From positions 350,501 to 414,500 of the forward strand of contig CM057160.1 of assembly GCA_029962745.1 (NCBI GenBank): DNA of 64,000 nt. The letters run 5' to 3'. The notes under the pieces are model-generated. The model was given only the letters and a program-made list of their open reading frames with translations. It had not been told where the DNA came from and searched no databases. Position numbers and translations under genes: made by a program. The stretch comes from Echinometra lucunter. Lineage: Eukaryota > Echinodermata > Echinoidea > Camarodonta > Echinometridae. Below, one piece after another: positions 25,056 through 37,889 of the stretch (position 1 is its first letter; each line of letters starts with the position of its first letter).

Positions 25056-25258
25056 AAAGTTCCAAATCCGCTTGTGCGTCTATGGGCCTATCTGGGCCGG
25101 CATGACAGTACATTCTTTGAGGCTGGAATGATAAATGCACTTGGCCTGTAGAAAGTAAGGTTTGATCTTATCATGAAGCATAGAGTTTTCAGATTCATTG
25201 AGAATCAAGCATGAAAAGACTCACAAAATAATGTTTGGTAGATGAAAATTCATTTTCT

Positions 25259-28200
25259 TGTCGTCTTTTGACATCCGAAATTGTACATATACTTTACACA
25301 AATTTCCATTCAATTCACACACCGAACATAAAATTTCTACAAAAATACTAAAATATCAAATTTGACAAAGATTTAGAGCTGCAAGGTACAAAATAAAAGA
25401 GTTGTTTTGACTGGCTCTGATGGGCTCTGACTAATCAAATATGCAGACCCCGCCCACCTAATGCATACGAGTTTGATGAAACGAGCCACACTTTGTGGAC
25501 CTGCAGACTGACTGTCACTTGTAAAAGATTCACATTTCATCGGAGAACTGCAGAATAACGAAACCTGTGCCTTTCAATATTTTATTCTTGATCCATGGTT
25601 CTCTGTCAGTCCTACGTGGAATATGGAAAGGAACGCATTTCTGCGGGAAAAAAATCTTACGCATATTGATTCCTAGGGCATACTACCACCACCGCTTGTT
25701 TTAATTCGCAGTGCCAGAACAAAAATCAACAACCGAACACTGTACAGTACGCTATTGAACGCTATTCTACTTGTTGATCACGCGATTTAGATAGACCTTT
25801 CAAGGCGCTTGTCACTTCATCAGTTTATTATCACATTATTGGAATGATACAGGATATATACGTCAGATTTGTTGTTTACCTGTCAGTCTGCCAATGAGGG
25901 GAAGGACTCCAGGCCTCATTCCATCGTTTGTTTCTCATATTTAGCACGGAGTGCAGCAAATAGTAAGCAAACTCTTTACATTTCAAATTTCGCCCTTAAT
26001 CTAAAAGAAAAATAATTTTAGATATATAGAGTTAATGACTAACTCGTATTTTCTTAAAATTAACATGAATCATGTGTGTTTGATTACAATATAACAATAA
26101 TACAAGTCTACAGGTGTTCAATCCATCATGAACAGATTTCCATCAATTTGATTTGCCTGAGAATTACTGAAATGCAATGACATGTATCTTAAAAAAGGGG
26201 GATGACTTGTTAATAGAAACACATTAGAAAATCACATGTGTATATCTCAGGTAATTTTATATGTAGATTTCGGATTTGCATAATTATGGTCTGAAATCCT
26301 TCAGGAAAGAGCGGTTATGTGCCCATTTCATCTGTTTAAGAAAAAAAGGACACTTTTGACAATTTCCAAAATAGCCCCCGAAGGTAAATGTGAACACATG
26401 AAGGGATGATTGCACCAAATCGGGGATACATGCTGGAACATTCATGCTACATATTCTAAACATATTTAGATGTGGAGACCTGTCGGATTCTGCCTGCCTC
26501 TGAGATGCTCGTGTCCATCTTTCAAAATGTCAGTTATCCGTGATTTTCTTTGTCAAGTCCAGAATTCATGTCATAATATATTTGACATGTAAATTATGAT
26601 TTGAATGTTTCAAGGCCAAAAACATATCTGAAGTATTTTCTGATTAAAAATGTGAAGTTATATAGGTAACTGTGAAGTAGGGGCTTATTATCACTTTCTG
26701 AAATCGCCTAAGACTATGCATTTTTGTTTTTACGAAAAGCAAAAATTTTGTCACACTTGCAATGATATGATGCATAATGTGCAGACATATCAAATTATGC
26801 GTGCAAACGAAAGGGCCTTTTTCAACCATCAGGATACTTGTCATAGAAATCCAATATAATACATAGTACAGGATTCGGAAAAAAAAATGTCTGCATTATT
26901 TCATGGCTAGAATATACCAGAACACTAGAACAAATGGTGAAGACATTCATATCTTGAACAAGAAGGAATCTACTCTCTATGGCCATCTGTTCTAGCGCAC
27001 TTCATAAGCTTACAAAACATAATTATGTCGAATTGATAGTGGGCATGATAATGTGTTTAATATTTGCAAGTTCTGGGAACATGTAATACCATCATTCTGA
27101 TGTTGTAAAATACAATTATAATAACAATGGTGCTATAATTCCTTCCTGTCATCACAGTTATCATGGTAATCAATTGTAAAAGATTTCTGTCTTAAAATGT
27201 GAGAAATAGATTTTTATGAACTATTTCAGTAGCGTTTTTAAAGGGCTTTTATAAGATATTAAAATATCAGCAGTTTTTACTAAAAACAAGTTACTTCGTA
27301 AAAATCAAAACGTCAAAAGACCCCTAAATAGACTATTAAAAATAATTCTAAGGGTTTTGTTTTCCAAGTTGGCAAAATACCGAACATGCTGAACGAGGAC
27401 CGATTTAATCTTCAAAGGCAACTTCTGCATGGTAAGAAGTAGTAGTATTCTGCTACCATTGCCTCTATTGGTAATATATAAAGTAGCTACATGTAGTGGT
27501 GCGGCATCAGAGAATGAATCTAAATTAATAATATTTTTAAATTAGCTAGAATGCATTTTGACACTGCAGCTAAATCACTTTTGAAAAAATAAATAATTGA
27601 GATCCTTAATTACTGGTATCTTTCAAGGAACTGAACCTTTTCCGATTTTTACAAAATTTTCATACTGAATAGCCCATCATAAATTGGGAAATTACTAGTA
27701 TGCAAGTCAATGTAAGCTCCCTTTTTCGAAATGAGCACCGAGTTCACTTCTACCTAAATGATTCAGCAACGGAATGTATAAATGTATTTCTGAATTCTTC
27801 ATATCACGGATTTCACATGATTTTGTACTGTGGTTGTGCATTAACAGGCGTAATTTTGAAGGAGGACCGCCATGGCCCTCGGAAGTGTCAACGTTTTCAT
27901 CTGCTGATGGGGTGCGCTTAGTTTGTGAGATCTTTTAGACGATATGGTGATTTGTGCCCCCCCCCCTACTTGTTAACAAACTTTCCTAAAAACTTTCATT
28001 ATCAAAACAATCAAGTCTGAATTCTGAATTCTATTTACGCGTAAATCACACTTTACATGTGCTTTTGGATTGGACTGCCATCCTGAAAAATGGTCGTCAC
28101 AGCCCTCTTTGAGGCAATCTGTGATGTCTGCACATCTAAATGTGTTTGAATCATTGCGTGTATTTAAATGTGTGCTAATAAATCTTGCGCTTTTATCACA

Positions 28201-30750
28201 AAATTCACAGTAGTTTAGGGGATATGTCGAAAATAAATAAAAAACATAATTTCCATAAAATTGGCACCTTTACCATCTTGATTCCTATAGTTTCTTGGCA
28301 CTGACACTTTCAAGTCCGAATTTACAATTACACAGGGTATATTTTTTTGACATGCGATTCTTTTTGTGTGTGTTTATTTTATTTTTTCATTCATAATTTT
28401 AGCCATGCAGTTTTAAATTTGTTCTCAGAGCCCCCAGGGGGAGAATATAAGATGTCCCCATCACTATTCATGTACATTACATGTATCTGCATGTATGCTA
28501 AATTTGGTGCCCTTTTTCAAAAACATGAATGTTGTCTAGCTACTGGTCTATTTTGAAAATTCATGATAATGGCCCATTTCAACCCCAAAACATTCCACCT
28601 TCACATTTGTCTGCTACATATCACATCAACACAAATTTTGAACATGATTTCGGACTGTGTTTCCCTACAGGCACTATTTTTAAAGATGTCACCATAGCCC
28701 CAGGGGCTGAATCTGAGATGTATCCACATCTATTTTATTACATATATCTAAGTGTGTCTCAAATTTGATGCTTCTATAATAAAGTGCACAATCGGGGTAT
28801 ATTTTGTCACTATGCCCCTCTATTAGCCAATAAACGTTTATAGCCCGACCTTGTTGTCAGCTCTAAATATGGACTCTAACAATTGGGGGTGGTTCATATT
28901 GTACATGTTGTAGGAAGCACTGCACTGTGGACGTACGCTTGTGTTACAATTTGACATGCAGGTCAAACTAACAAAATAGATTTCAATATGGAATTTGGCC
29001 TGGCTGATATAATAGGGCACATGCCTCCTGTAATCTTAATTTCATATGAGACACCTGCAATCAGAATTGATCGAATGTACGTGTGAGTCAAATAAAAAAC
29101 TCCACACTCAGAAAACTGTCATTTATTCAAAAACACTTGGACATGAACATTAAGCTTTTAGATATATCTTGAGAGAGTATCTTCTTGGTACCATTTTCGT
29201 GTGGTATGTGTTTACGCTTGGATGAACAGGGGGCATTGTTGTGTTAGTGTGAAAATCGGCTTGTGCCAAAGTGAGGATAAGGTGAAAGGACAGCGAATGA
29301 AGGAAGATTGGGAGCAGACAAGGAACAATGTATTGGAGCTTCGCGCTGGTGGGGAGGGGGAACTACCCACTACCTACACTCACTCCCTCCTCAGGGACCG
29401 GAAGCGCACTTCGCGCTCTCAGTATGTAATTGGCATGATTCGCATGCTCACTACCTCCCCTAAAACGTAGTCCTACCTACGCCACTCAGGCCCAGGGGCG
29501 TAGTTACGGGGTGAAGCAGGGGGATATGGGACGTGCCCCCAGTCGGCTGCCCCCTCAAAATTAATGCAAACACATACCAACTTTTCAAAAACAGTGCCCC
29601 CGCCCCGAAATGCGTTGACCCACGGTATGCCATTGACTGAGTGTGGGTGTGCGTGTGTGTGTGTTGAGGGAGAGGGGGTGTTTGTGTGGAACTTTATGTG
29701 TGTCTCAGTATTATATGTCATGTTTAATTTTGTCCAGGATGGTTTGAGATTTATTGTATCTGCAAAGATTGAATGAAATTCCCCTTTTCAAAATGTTTCA
29801 CTGGTTCAAATGTCACATTTGGCCCAAGCTGATTTGTACGTTCTCGCAAACAGTGCCCTATGTTCATCCAAGCCTAAACACACTCCAAACATAAATGGTA
29901 TCAAATAATTCTGGAGAGATATTCTTTCAAAATATGTATATTGATTATGCCTTCGTAACTTAGTTTTTTTTTTTTTAAATAATGACATTTTTCTAAGTGT
30001 AAAGTTGTTGTTGTTGTTGTCGTTGGCTTTTTTTTTAATCACACGGTAATGTCATATTGAACAACGATATGCATGCATTATTTACATGTATTATACAAAA
30101 TGCACGGTTTGCGATCTCACATTTTCTTTCTTAGGGGTCGGGCCCTCTTGACTACATTTGCGTTGCCTTCGCGTCAAAAGCTAGCAGCTATGATGACAGT
30201 GACAATGACAATGACTATGACAATGGCAATAACTTTTTTATTTTATCATTTCACTCACTTTCAAAGAGCATTCAAGAAAATCATTATAACATATAAAGTT
30301 TAAACATATACAACGTGAAGGAAACGGTACAGAGCAATATTGATTGGAATGGAAATGAAATTGTAGTAATTAATGTAACAGATGAGCAAATGTTGCATGA
30401 TATTTTGATTTACATATATTTACTTTCGATTTTAGAATTAAACTGATTAAGACCAAAAGTAAAGACAAATATATAATAAATTAAAAACATGAATAGATAT
30501 TGAACTGATTCGAAAATATTAAGACGTCACGTAATTAACCTCTGAACTACACTGATGGTTTTAGCAAAGCATTCTGATTATGTATTTAATAAAAGGCACA
30601 TACTATATACCAAGGATTTTTGCAAAAGTGAATAGCAACAACGTACTTTAAAAAAAAAAGAAGGTTCCACCATGAATTTTTAGAGAAAAATACACTTAAA
30701 GAAATAAGAACAACAACAACAAAAAGACCCCGAGTGTGCATCAACATATA
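25259..30750. other. Gene-free AT-rich stretch
   Basis: No exon with convincing splice signals. Short ORFs at 27700, 28347, 28529 and 29201 show no recognisable domain. A hAT-like element end (CAGGGGCGTAGTTACGGGG) starts near 29493 and a second, opposite end (CTACCTACGCCACTCA) precedes it, but no complete element could be delimited. A TG-rich patch lies at 29640-29660. Confidence 0.5.
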
Positions 30751-30759
30751 AAGAGCTTG

Positions 30760-30957
30760 CAACCAAAAGGCGCTAAATGCACTTTTCACCAAATTGCATG
30801 TTTTTCAGGATTTGAATAGACCACAGTCATGTGTATCCAAATCACATAAATTTTTCTTGAAATCATTTCAGAAAATACGAAAAAAAAACACGATATGAAA
30901 TTGATGCTTTCAACCAAAAGGCGCTATTTTCATTTCAGATTTCAACCAAAAGGCGTT
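30760..30957 (+). repeat. Three short repeats of CAACCAAAAGGCG
   Basis: CAACCAAAAGGCGCTA occurs at 30760 and 30911, and CAACCAAAAGGCGTTTA at 30943. Spacing is 151 then 32 bp. Function unknown. Confidence 0.7.
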
Positions 30958-31180
30958 TATTTTACTCTCTCTATTCTTTACTCTGACTGGCCCAAATCTG
31001 CCAGCCTTTGGTATTTTGACCAATCAGAAAGAAGGTTATTATTAGCACTGCACATGCAGAAATCAGTGTTCATTGTGTTTATGTTTTCCATATTCCATTT
31101 AATGTTTTCCTTGTTTATGTGTTGACCAAATCATCGAAACACTGCAATACTCACCATTCTCTTGCAATTTAATCATGCAA

Positions 31181-31406
31181 TCTTAAAAATTCCAGGTTAG
31201 ATTAACCCGGAAAAGAATCCATCGAGGCCACACTCCGTTCGGGTCAAAAAATGACCCAAAATAGAGTCATGAAAACTTGTTTCTGGATCACATTTGACCT
31301 TATTCCGGGTCATTTTTACTCTATTCCGGATCTTTTTTGACCCGAAACGGAGTGTGGCCCAACGGACTCTTTTCCGGGTCAAGCCTGACTCGCAATTTTT
31401 AAGAGT
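31181..31406. mobile_element. MITE with long inverted repeats, copy 1
   Basis: Ends with CTTAAAAATTCC and its mirrored counterpart. The arms contain ACCCGGAAAAGA and GGCCACACTCCGTT and are mirrored on the right. Total about 225 bp. A second member in the opposite orientation lies at 32671-32893. No coding. Confidence 0.8.
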
Positions 31407-31654
31407 GTGGGTGAGCTTGCTGGTGTTACTGATAATCTGATAACCCTTAAAAAAAAAAGACAAGCTAGTTCAAGCTTGTTTTCATTTCAAATCATTTCAA
31501 AGAAGGACCTACTTTTACTTTGTACAAGTACGCTAGTTATCTTAATGCGATTCAGGAGAAGATGATTTTTTTTTTTAATGTGACTTGGAAGGATGGTTTT
31601 TACACTGTTTGCTTGTCATGCTTGTCAAACGTACTCGTGTTTAAATTTGTTCCA

Positions 31655-33200
31655 GTATCTCTACAAAGCAATGAAAGAAATTTATTTCAAGAAGACTTCC
31701 TCTTATAACATTCGGGCTTTTTGGATTTTCCGCATGAAAGATTTACGATTAGAATTGTCATCCATACTTCAAAATATTTGAAAAGTACAAAAAGACTTCT
31801 CAATAAAACCTTCTTTCCCAAAGTTGATAAAGAATATAATGGAATAATTATGACTGGTGTCTCCTCGTTATTTCCAAGCGCCAGTGTTATGGCAAACTGA
31901 TATTACCGGTTTGGGGACTCGTGCTTCTTTTCTTAAAATAGTTCGGGTTCTTGAACGTCATATCTGTGTCACATTTTGACTATATTCATCATTTTAAGAT
32001 CTTGTCGCGGAGTCTAAAAAAAGAAACATTCCAACACTTGGCGGATGGAAGAGAGAGACGCGTACACTTGTGTTAAAATACAACACAAAGAGAATATTGG
32101 AAACATAAGGAAAGGATTAACTGTCATAAATTCCTTCACTTTGATGATGCTTGATTTTTTTTTTTCTTTGCTGCAACTTTTATTTCGCAGACTCCCTTCT
32201 CACCAATGAAATATACATGATGAAAGCCTTTGGAGAAAAACAAATCGTGTGCACAAAAAGATGTCTTTCAATAAACAAGCCAAGTCTGAACCTTTTTGGT
32301 TGCTTTAGATATCTGATATTTTATTATGTTATATTATATTGTTTCGATAATTCTTCGCAATATCACAGTAAGGCACATTCCAACTGAAACTTTGATAAAT
32401 GGGATTCTCCCTCTGCAATGAATCATTAACGGATTGAAAGAGTAAAGGCATTCCAGTCTCTAGACAAAGCAATGAAAGAAAATTATTTCAACGAGACTTC
32501 CTCTTATAAAAAAAAACAAATTTTTAAAAACCTTTCCGTAAGATTTCAGATCGCGATTACAGACTTATTGAAAATCAATCAAAATAATTCGTTTGAAAAG
32601 TAAAAAATCAACTGCAGAAAAAAAGGTATTGAATGAACATGAGTGATGTCTTCTTGTTATTCATGCAGCAAAATTCCGAGTCAGACTTGACCCGGAAAAT
32701 AGTCCGTCGGAACCACACTCCATTCCGGGTAAAAAATGACACGGATTAAAGTAAAAATAACCCGGAATAAGGTCAAATGTGACCCGGAAACAAGTCTTCA
32801 TGACCCTATTCTGGGTCACTCTTTCACCCGGAATGGAGTGTGGCCCCAACGGACTATTTTCCGGGTCAATCTGACATGGAATTTTAAAGAGTGCAGTGTT
32901 ATTATGGTGCGCTCGTGATAATTATTCCTTTTCTTAAATAGCTCGGGTTCTTTTTTTGACGTCATAGTTGGGTCACATTTCGATTTCATCATCATGATCA
33001 TTTATGCAGTGTCACCACGAAGTCTCAAAAACATTACTAAATTTTGGAGAAAGACACATTTTTGGTAAATATTTACACAGAGAGATTACTCGAGGCATGA
33101 AGAAAAGAATAGCTGTCATAAATTTCTTCGGTGTAATCATCCATGACTCTCTTTTGTTGATTTTTTTATTTCGCAGAGTTAGTTCTCATAATTGAAAAGG
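31655..33200 (+). repeat. Tandem duplication with about 800 bp units
   Basis: Unit A (31655-32430) and unit B (32455-33200) share, in order, ACAAAGCAATGAAAGAAA, GACTTCCTCTTATAA, TAACTGTCATAAATT (near) and TTTATTTCGCAGA. Unit B is interrupted by the MITE at 32671-32893. The core matches the minus-strand repeat at 640-1125. Confidence 0.75.
32671..32893. mobile_element. MITE with long inverted repeats, copy 2
   Basis: Same family as 31181-31406 but reversed. The internal GGAATAAGGTCAAATGTGA is the complement of the first copy's centre. Unit A of the surrounding duplication lacks it, so unit A gives an approximate empty site near 31885. Confidence 0.8.
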
Positions 33201-33239
33201 GACAGTGTAAAAACCTTACATAAAAATTGCCTGCACTAA

Positions 33240-34152
33240 AATAAGCCTGTTTCATCACTATCATGACTATAAAAATGCAGTGATAATCATCATCATCATC
33301 ATTATAATGATAATAGTAGTAATACTAAAGATAATAATTATAAAGGATAATAATTACAATAAGGATAATGATGATAACAAGAAGAAGTAGCCGGGTAACA
33401 ATGAGGACAATAATGATGCTTGTATAATAATACTATTGATGATTCATATGATAATGATAATACTGAGGAAAAGGAGAAAAAGGAGATCAAAATAAAGGAC
33501 AATAACAACAATAGTGATGATGATAAACATTGTGATGTAAATAAATATGTAAGTAAATAGATTATGGGTTATAAATAATCGACTCATGACGTAGTCAAAA
33601 CTTTCAAACTACATATTAAAACTAATAAAGTTCGTTAAGATATTCGAACGAAAACATCATTGCATAATGACACACTGTGTGTGTGTGTGTGTGTGTGTGT
33701 GAATTTTCTTAAATGCATAGACTCACAACAAGACCATCTAAGCATGTTTCATCACTATGAAACTTCAATGATAATTCTAAACATCATTATGATAGTAGTA
33801 GTAATAGGGATAATAATAATAATAAGGATGATAATAATGATAACAAGAAGAAGTAGCAGAGTTACAATGAGGACATAGTGATGCTTGTATAATAATACTG
33901 ATTCAAATGATAATGATACTAATGAGGAAAAGGGGAAAAAGGAGGTCAAATTCAAGGACAATAACAACAATAGTGATGATGATAAACATTGTGATGTAAT
34001 AGAATATGTAAGTAAATATATTATGAGCTATTTGTCATGGGTCATAGAACAATCTTACTCGTGACGTAGTCAAAACTTTCAAACTATATATTAAAATTAA
34101 CCAAGTTCGTTAAGATATTCATATGAAAACATCAATGTATGTGACACACTGT
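33240..34152 (+). repeat. Two-unit tandem duplication, about 460 bp
   Basis: Unit 1 (33240-33690) and unit 2 (33728-34152) share GATAACAAGAAGAAGTAGC, GATGCTTGTATAATAATACT, GGACAATAACAACAATAGTG and GACGTAGTCAAAACTTTCAA. AT-rich with degenerate (AAT/GAT)n; not coding. A (GT)n tract (33676-33701) marks the end of unit 1. Confidence 0.85.
33676..33701. repeat. (GT)n microsatellite
   Basis: About thirteen GT units at the junction between the two 460 bp tandem units. Unit 2 has CTGTATGTGG at the same place. Confidence 0.9.
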
Positions 34153-34859
34153 ATGTGGTTATACACCAATTTTCTTTGTTCGATTTCCCCTCTTCCTTTT
34201 CTAATACTCTTCTCTCTCCCTCTCTTTCTCTTTCTCTCTCTCTTTCATTATTTCCCCATGTTTTGTATTTATTGTGTTAATTGTATGTTCATGCGTACCC
34301 ATCACAAGCTCCATGCTTATCGGGATTTTACGCCTTCTTTCTTGTGTTATTATTTGCTAAGTACTACTATATGATGTACATATTCCTGTATCTTGTACAA
34401 TGTTTGAAAATGATTGGGGAAAATGGTGCTTTGAATACACATGAACAGAATTGGCGTAAATCATGAAATACTGTACTCTATCATGTCTATGTCCTTTTTG
34501 AAACAGACATCGCTTTTTTTCAGTAGTCTTTTATTGATTCCATAAACCATCAAACAATACATGACAATCAACTTTAAAAAAAAATCAATTAAAGAAAAAT
34601 AAAAACATCATCACTGCAATTCCACCGAAAATGGTGGGGGGGGGGAAATACCATGTATGATAAAAGCAAACAATACAAACGAATGGAATCTATACATATA
34701 AGTTCGTACCACTCAGTGGTTCTCAACTCCCAAAATCCCATCCTCAGCCTTCTCCCTCACTCCCTTCCACCCCTTCCTCCTCAGGTGGCCGGTGGGCACT
34801 GAACTCTTCCTTGTTGGTTATTATACTTAGGTTTTCCCATTGCAAAATGGATAGTAAGG

Positions 34860-35190
34860 GTTTCCTTCACTGTTGGCAATTTCCTTTCTTTTAATCAATT
34901 TTCTACAATATTATTCTTAATTGCATATGAAGATGGTTTCTTATTTCCTCTGCTCTTAAAAATCAAAGATTTAACAAGAATTACAATATGATTTAGTAAT
35001 TGCTGTTTCCCTTTATTGTTGTCCTCCCTCCCAAACAGAATTATTTTCCAACTGAAATTCTGTAAATCGACATAATCCAAAAGTCTCGTACATGATTCCC
35101 AGATTAATTGCGCAAACTCGCACGAATGAAATAAATGTTCATATGTTTCTCCTCGTTTTCCACAGAAAGAACATTATACTTGAAACAACA
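34860..35190 (-). pseudogene. LINE remnant (L1/Tx1-like RT C-terminal region)
   Basis: Minus-strand translation gives CGKRGETYEHLFHSC (a C/H-rich segment), then LFGREDNNKGKQQLLNHI and SLIFKSRGNKKPS. This order resembles the cysteine-rich C-terminus of L1/Tx1-type ORF2. It has no intact frame and is a relic. A second block of similar character lies at 35945-36310. Confidence 0.55.
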
Positions 35191-35466
35191 CCAAACTGGA
35201 ACGGGTGATGTTTCATGTATATAATACCATGTATAAGTTTAGACGGGAATTCTCTCAGCCGACTATTTAGTGTTCACTGTCTAAGACCGCTTATCAAAAG
35301 TCTCGTCCCGCGTCTTAGATTGTCTTCTCCCTAGCTGCTCTTTTACACCGGTTTTCCCGATCCCCCGTTGTTTTGTCTTAGGGGAATCAGGAGGATCTAA
35401 GGGGAAGAGACGTTGAGCGGGAAAGACGCTAAAAACTGCAGTATTCATAATTGGCTCTGCCTTTAA

Positions 35467-35939
35467 AGCGATAACACAATGGTATTTTGTTTTGTTTGAT
35501 ATATGATCGAGAATAGAATTCTAAGAAGAATAACATTAAACATTTGATGATTTTCAATCAAAATCAATGCATTTTGGCTCATTTTCTCATGTTAAGAGTT
35601 GACCAAAAAAATTGAGTATGAGATATGACGTAAAAGCGGGTACCCAGCTTCGCGCAGTGCAGTTGTGCTGACGATAGACTGTACAATATGCATTATACTT
35701 TGCGCGCACTTTGCTAGAATTGCGCGACAAGGTACCCACTTTGACGTCATTTTGACGTCAAAGTGGGTACCCAGTTGAAATTGAGGCAAAGCTGAGGGGT
35801 CAAAAATATCCTGAAATCTTACCACATTTGCGGCTTTCCTTGGCAACACGACTTTTTAAAAAACTTTAGGCAGATGATTTTCTGCCAATAAAATCATGCT
35901 CTTTAATGAACTAACACTGTTTCAGCATTGGGTACCCCT
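35467..35939. mobile_element. TTAA-flanked MITE carrying a CRE-type palindrome
   Basis: TTAA lies at 35463-35466 and 35940-35943. The ends align as imperfect inverted repeats (AGCGATAACACAATG against AGGGGTACCCAATG). It appears to sit between two parts of the L1-like relic. Inside, 35731-35771 is a perfect palindrome (see separate entry). TTAA targeting is typical of piggyBac-type elements, but the ends are weak, so the family is tentative. Confidence 0.5.
35731..35771. promoter_or_regulatory. Perfect 19 bp inverted repeat with two CRE sites
   Basis: GGTACCCACTTTGACGTCA, a three-base T spacer, then its exact complement. Each arm contains the full CREB/ATF palindrome TGACGTCA (35742-35749 and 35753-35760). 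It lies inside a presumed MITE, so it may be element structure and not a host enhancer. Confidence 0.6.
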
Positions 35940-35944
35940 TTAAG

Positions 35945-36310
35945 TGCCTTAGTCTTAAAAATATATTTTCTATCTCCTTGTCAAAAACCATTGGTTCAAT
36001 TTCTTCTTTCTTGATGAGATGTAAATATACCTGTTATTTCCCTCCAAAAATGAATCCAGTTTTAGAGTTATTTTTTTCCATCCTCTCTAAAATTTCTTTT
36101 CCAAACCAAAGGTATATTCTCATTAATGTAGTTTAACCTAGCAATATCATTTACCTCTAAACCTAATTCTGTAAGATATCTATCAGATTTCAGTTTGCCA
36201 TTATTTCCTAAAATAAGTTCTAATTTGTAAACTCTTTTTTTTTTCATGTATCTTCTCATCGTATATACAATTTTCTTTAAATCATATTAGCTTATTGTCG
36301 AAAATTATCA
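35945..36310 (-). pseudogene. LINE remnant, second part
   Basis: Minus-strand ORF text includes RVYKLELILGNNGKL and WKRNFREDGKK. Its position upstream of the 34860-35190 block on the same strand, with a TTAA element between them, suggests one L1-like relic that was split. Similarity is weak. Confidence 0.4.
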
Positions 36311-36440
36311 CATCACCGATGTATCGAATATTACTTACACTTATTTGTCTCTATTGTCAATTTTCTAATAAATCCATATACAGGGCGTATCAATAAAAAC
36401 GTTACACTTTTGAAAAATCTGTTAAAATTAAATTTCAGTA

Positions 36441-37157
36441 TAATATAGAAGATTTTTTCAGGTCGATGAATTGCCCAATAGTCTCTTCAACCAAGTGCCA
36501 CCAACAAAACAAATTTTTGCTCGCGCTTGGGCGAACACTGATGTCTTTGTCCACAGCGCGAAACAAGACTTGCGCCAAATTGAAAGAAGAGAGAAAATTT
36601 AACCAGCAGTCTGGATAAGTACTGCCATTCACAAAAAGGCTTTTTTTGCACAAAATTCGTGATTATGGCAGTCTAAAAATTTCATGTCAATTTTTATCGT
36701 AATTTTAATGATTTCATCGCTTTATGCATGAGTGCGAATTAATGTGTAAAAATTACTACAAGATCTTCAAAGCACAGTATTCACAATTCACAGACACATC
36801 AAACATGTCAAATGGACATGCCAGTCATTTGTCAAGAAGAAAAGTACCAAATTAATCCATTTTCAGATCATTCAATCGTTCAAGATCAGTTAATCAACAA
36901 TGAGTAGATTGATTGATCAATTGGTAATTCAAGCGCTCAAACCATCGATCAGTCATGCAGTCGGGGCAATTTTGTGTTAAAAAGCAATTTCTTTGAATGG
37001 ACGTACTAATTCAGACTGCTGGTTTAATTTTTCCTCTTCTTTCAATTTGGCGCGAGTCATTTTTCACTCTCTGAACAAAAACAGTCATTGCTAGTGCACT
37101 TGACACATGAGACTACTGGGCAACTATCGACATAAAATATCTTCTAAATACTGTGAA
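36441..37157. mobile_element. Inverted-repeat element of about 0.7 kb
   Basis: The left arm (36441-36626) holds GAATTGCCCAATAGTCTC and AAATTGAAAGAAGAG. The right arm (37010-37157) holds the complements (GAGACTACTGGGCAACTATC, CTCTTCTTTCAATTTGG). The centre of about 380 bp is not mirrored. Upstream, CAGGGCGTATCAATAAAAAC at 36381 resembles a mariner-type end with no partner found. Confidence 0.65.
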
Positions 37158-37889
37158 ATGCAATTATGACAAGGCACTGACCACTCATGTTTTAGCAATA
37201 CATATCATAGAAGCTTGAAAACATGGTTTCACATAAATGACAAATGCATAACATGATATTTATAGTAATTTTATGTTTAAAAATATGCATTTTGGGGACA
37301 TTTTATTATTACATGCAAGAAATGCAGAAATTTATTGTAACAGTTTCATTCAGTGTTTGGATTCCATTTAAAATGCTATTTAAAACTTGTATGTAGTATT
37401 TATGTTAATGTTATATATTATCAGTGTTGGTTTAAAAATTAACATTTTTTTGCCATTAATGATGTGTACCGTACATAAATTTGGTGTCCACTTAATTTTC
37501 AAAAATTGCATCAAATCATATTTGTACTTCACAGCTACTACCATTCTTGAGTGAATTTACCTTAATATGAACTTAAGTTTCTTTTTCTTTTCTGAATATT
37601 ACATATGAGAATTTTTTTTTTTTCGTGTCCAGCGGTTATGTACAATGCACATGTCATAAATATTAAAAAGCAGACATTGATTCATTTCAAAACATGATTT
37701 GATTTTTTCAAGTGTTAGTAAAAAGCATTGATTATATAAGTTTAGCAATAAGAATTTATATTTTCAGAAATTTAACTTAATAGGTGGACAACGAGTTATG
37801 TACAGCGAAAGTTAGGTACGATACACATAATCGTGAAAGCACATGAATTAGCAGTATTGTTGATCATTTTAAAATCAAATCTGATTTAA

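Larger units (their letters stand above)
17842..25258. repeat. Segmental duplication, copy 2
   Basis: Colinear with 10129-16505. Homology ends at about 25258, after CACAAAATAATGTTTGGTAG and AAAATTCATTTT, where the two copies diverge abruptly. It is about 1 kb longer than copy 1, mainly through a 176 bp TA-flanked element, a 760 bp hAT-like element and a non-homologous stretch at about 18490-18860. The length of the copy argues for a DNA-level duplication. Confidence 0.9.

Noticed and set aside
29461..29640. Complete hAT-like MITE starting CAGGGGCGTAG
   Set aside because: The right end is degenerate and the flanking 8-mers match poorly, so borders could not be fixed.
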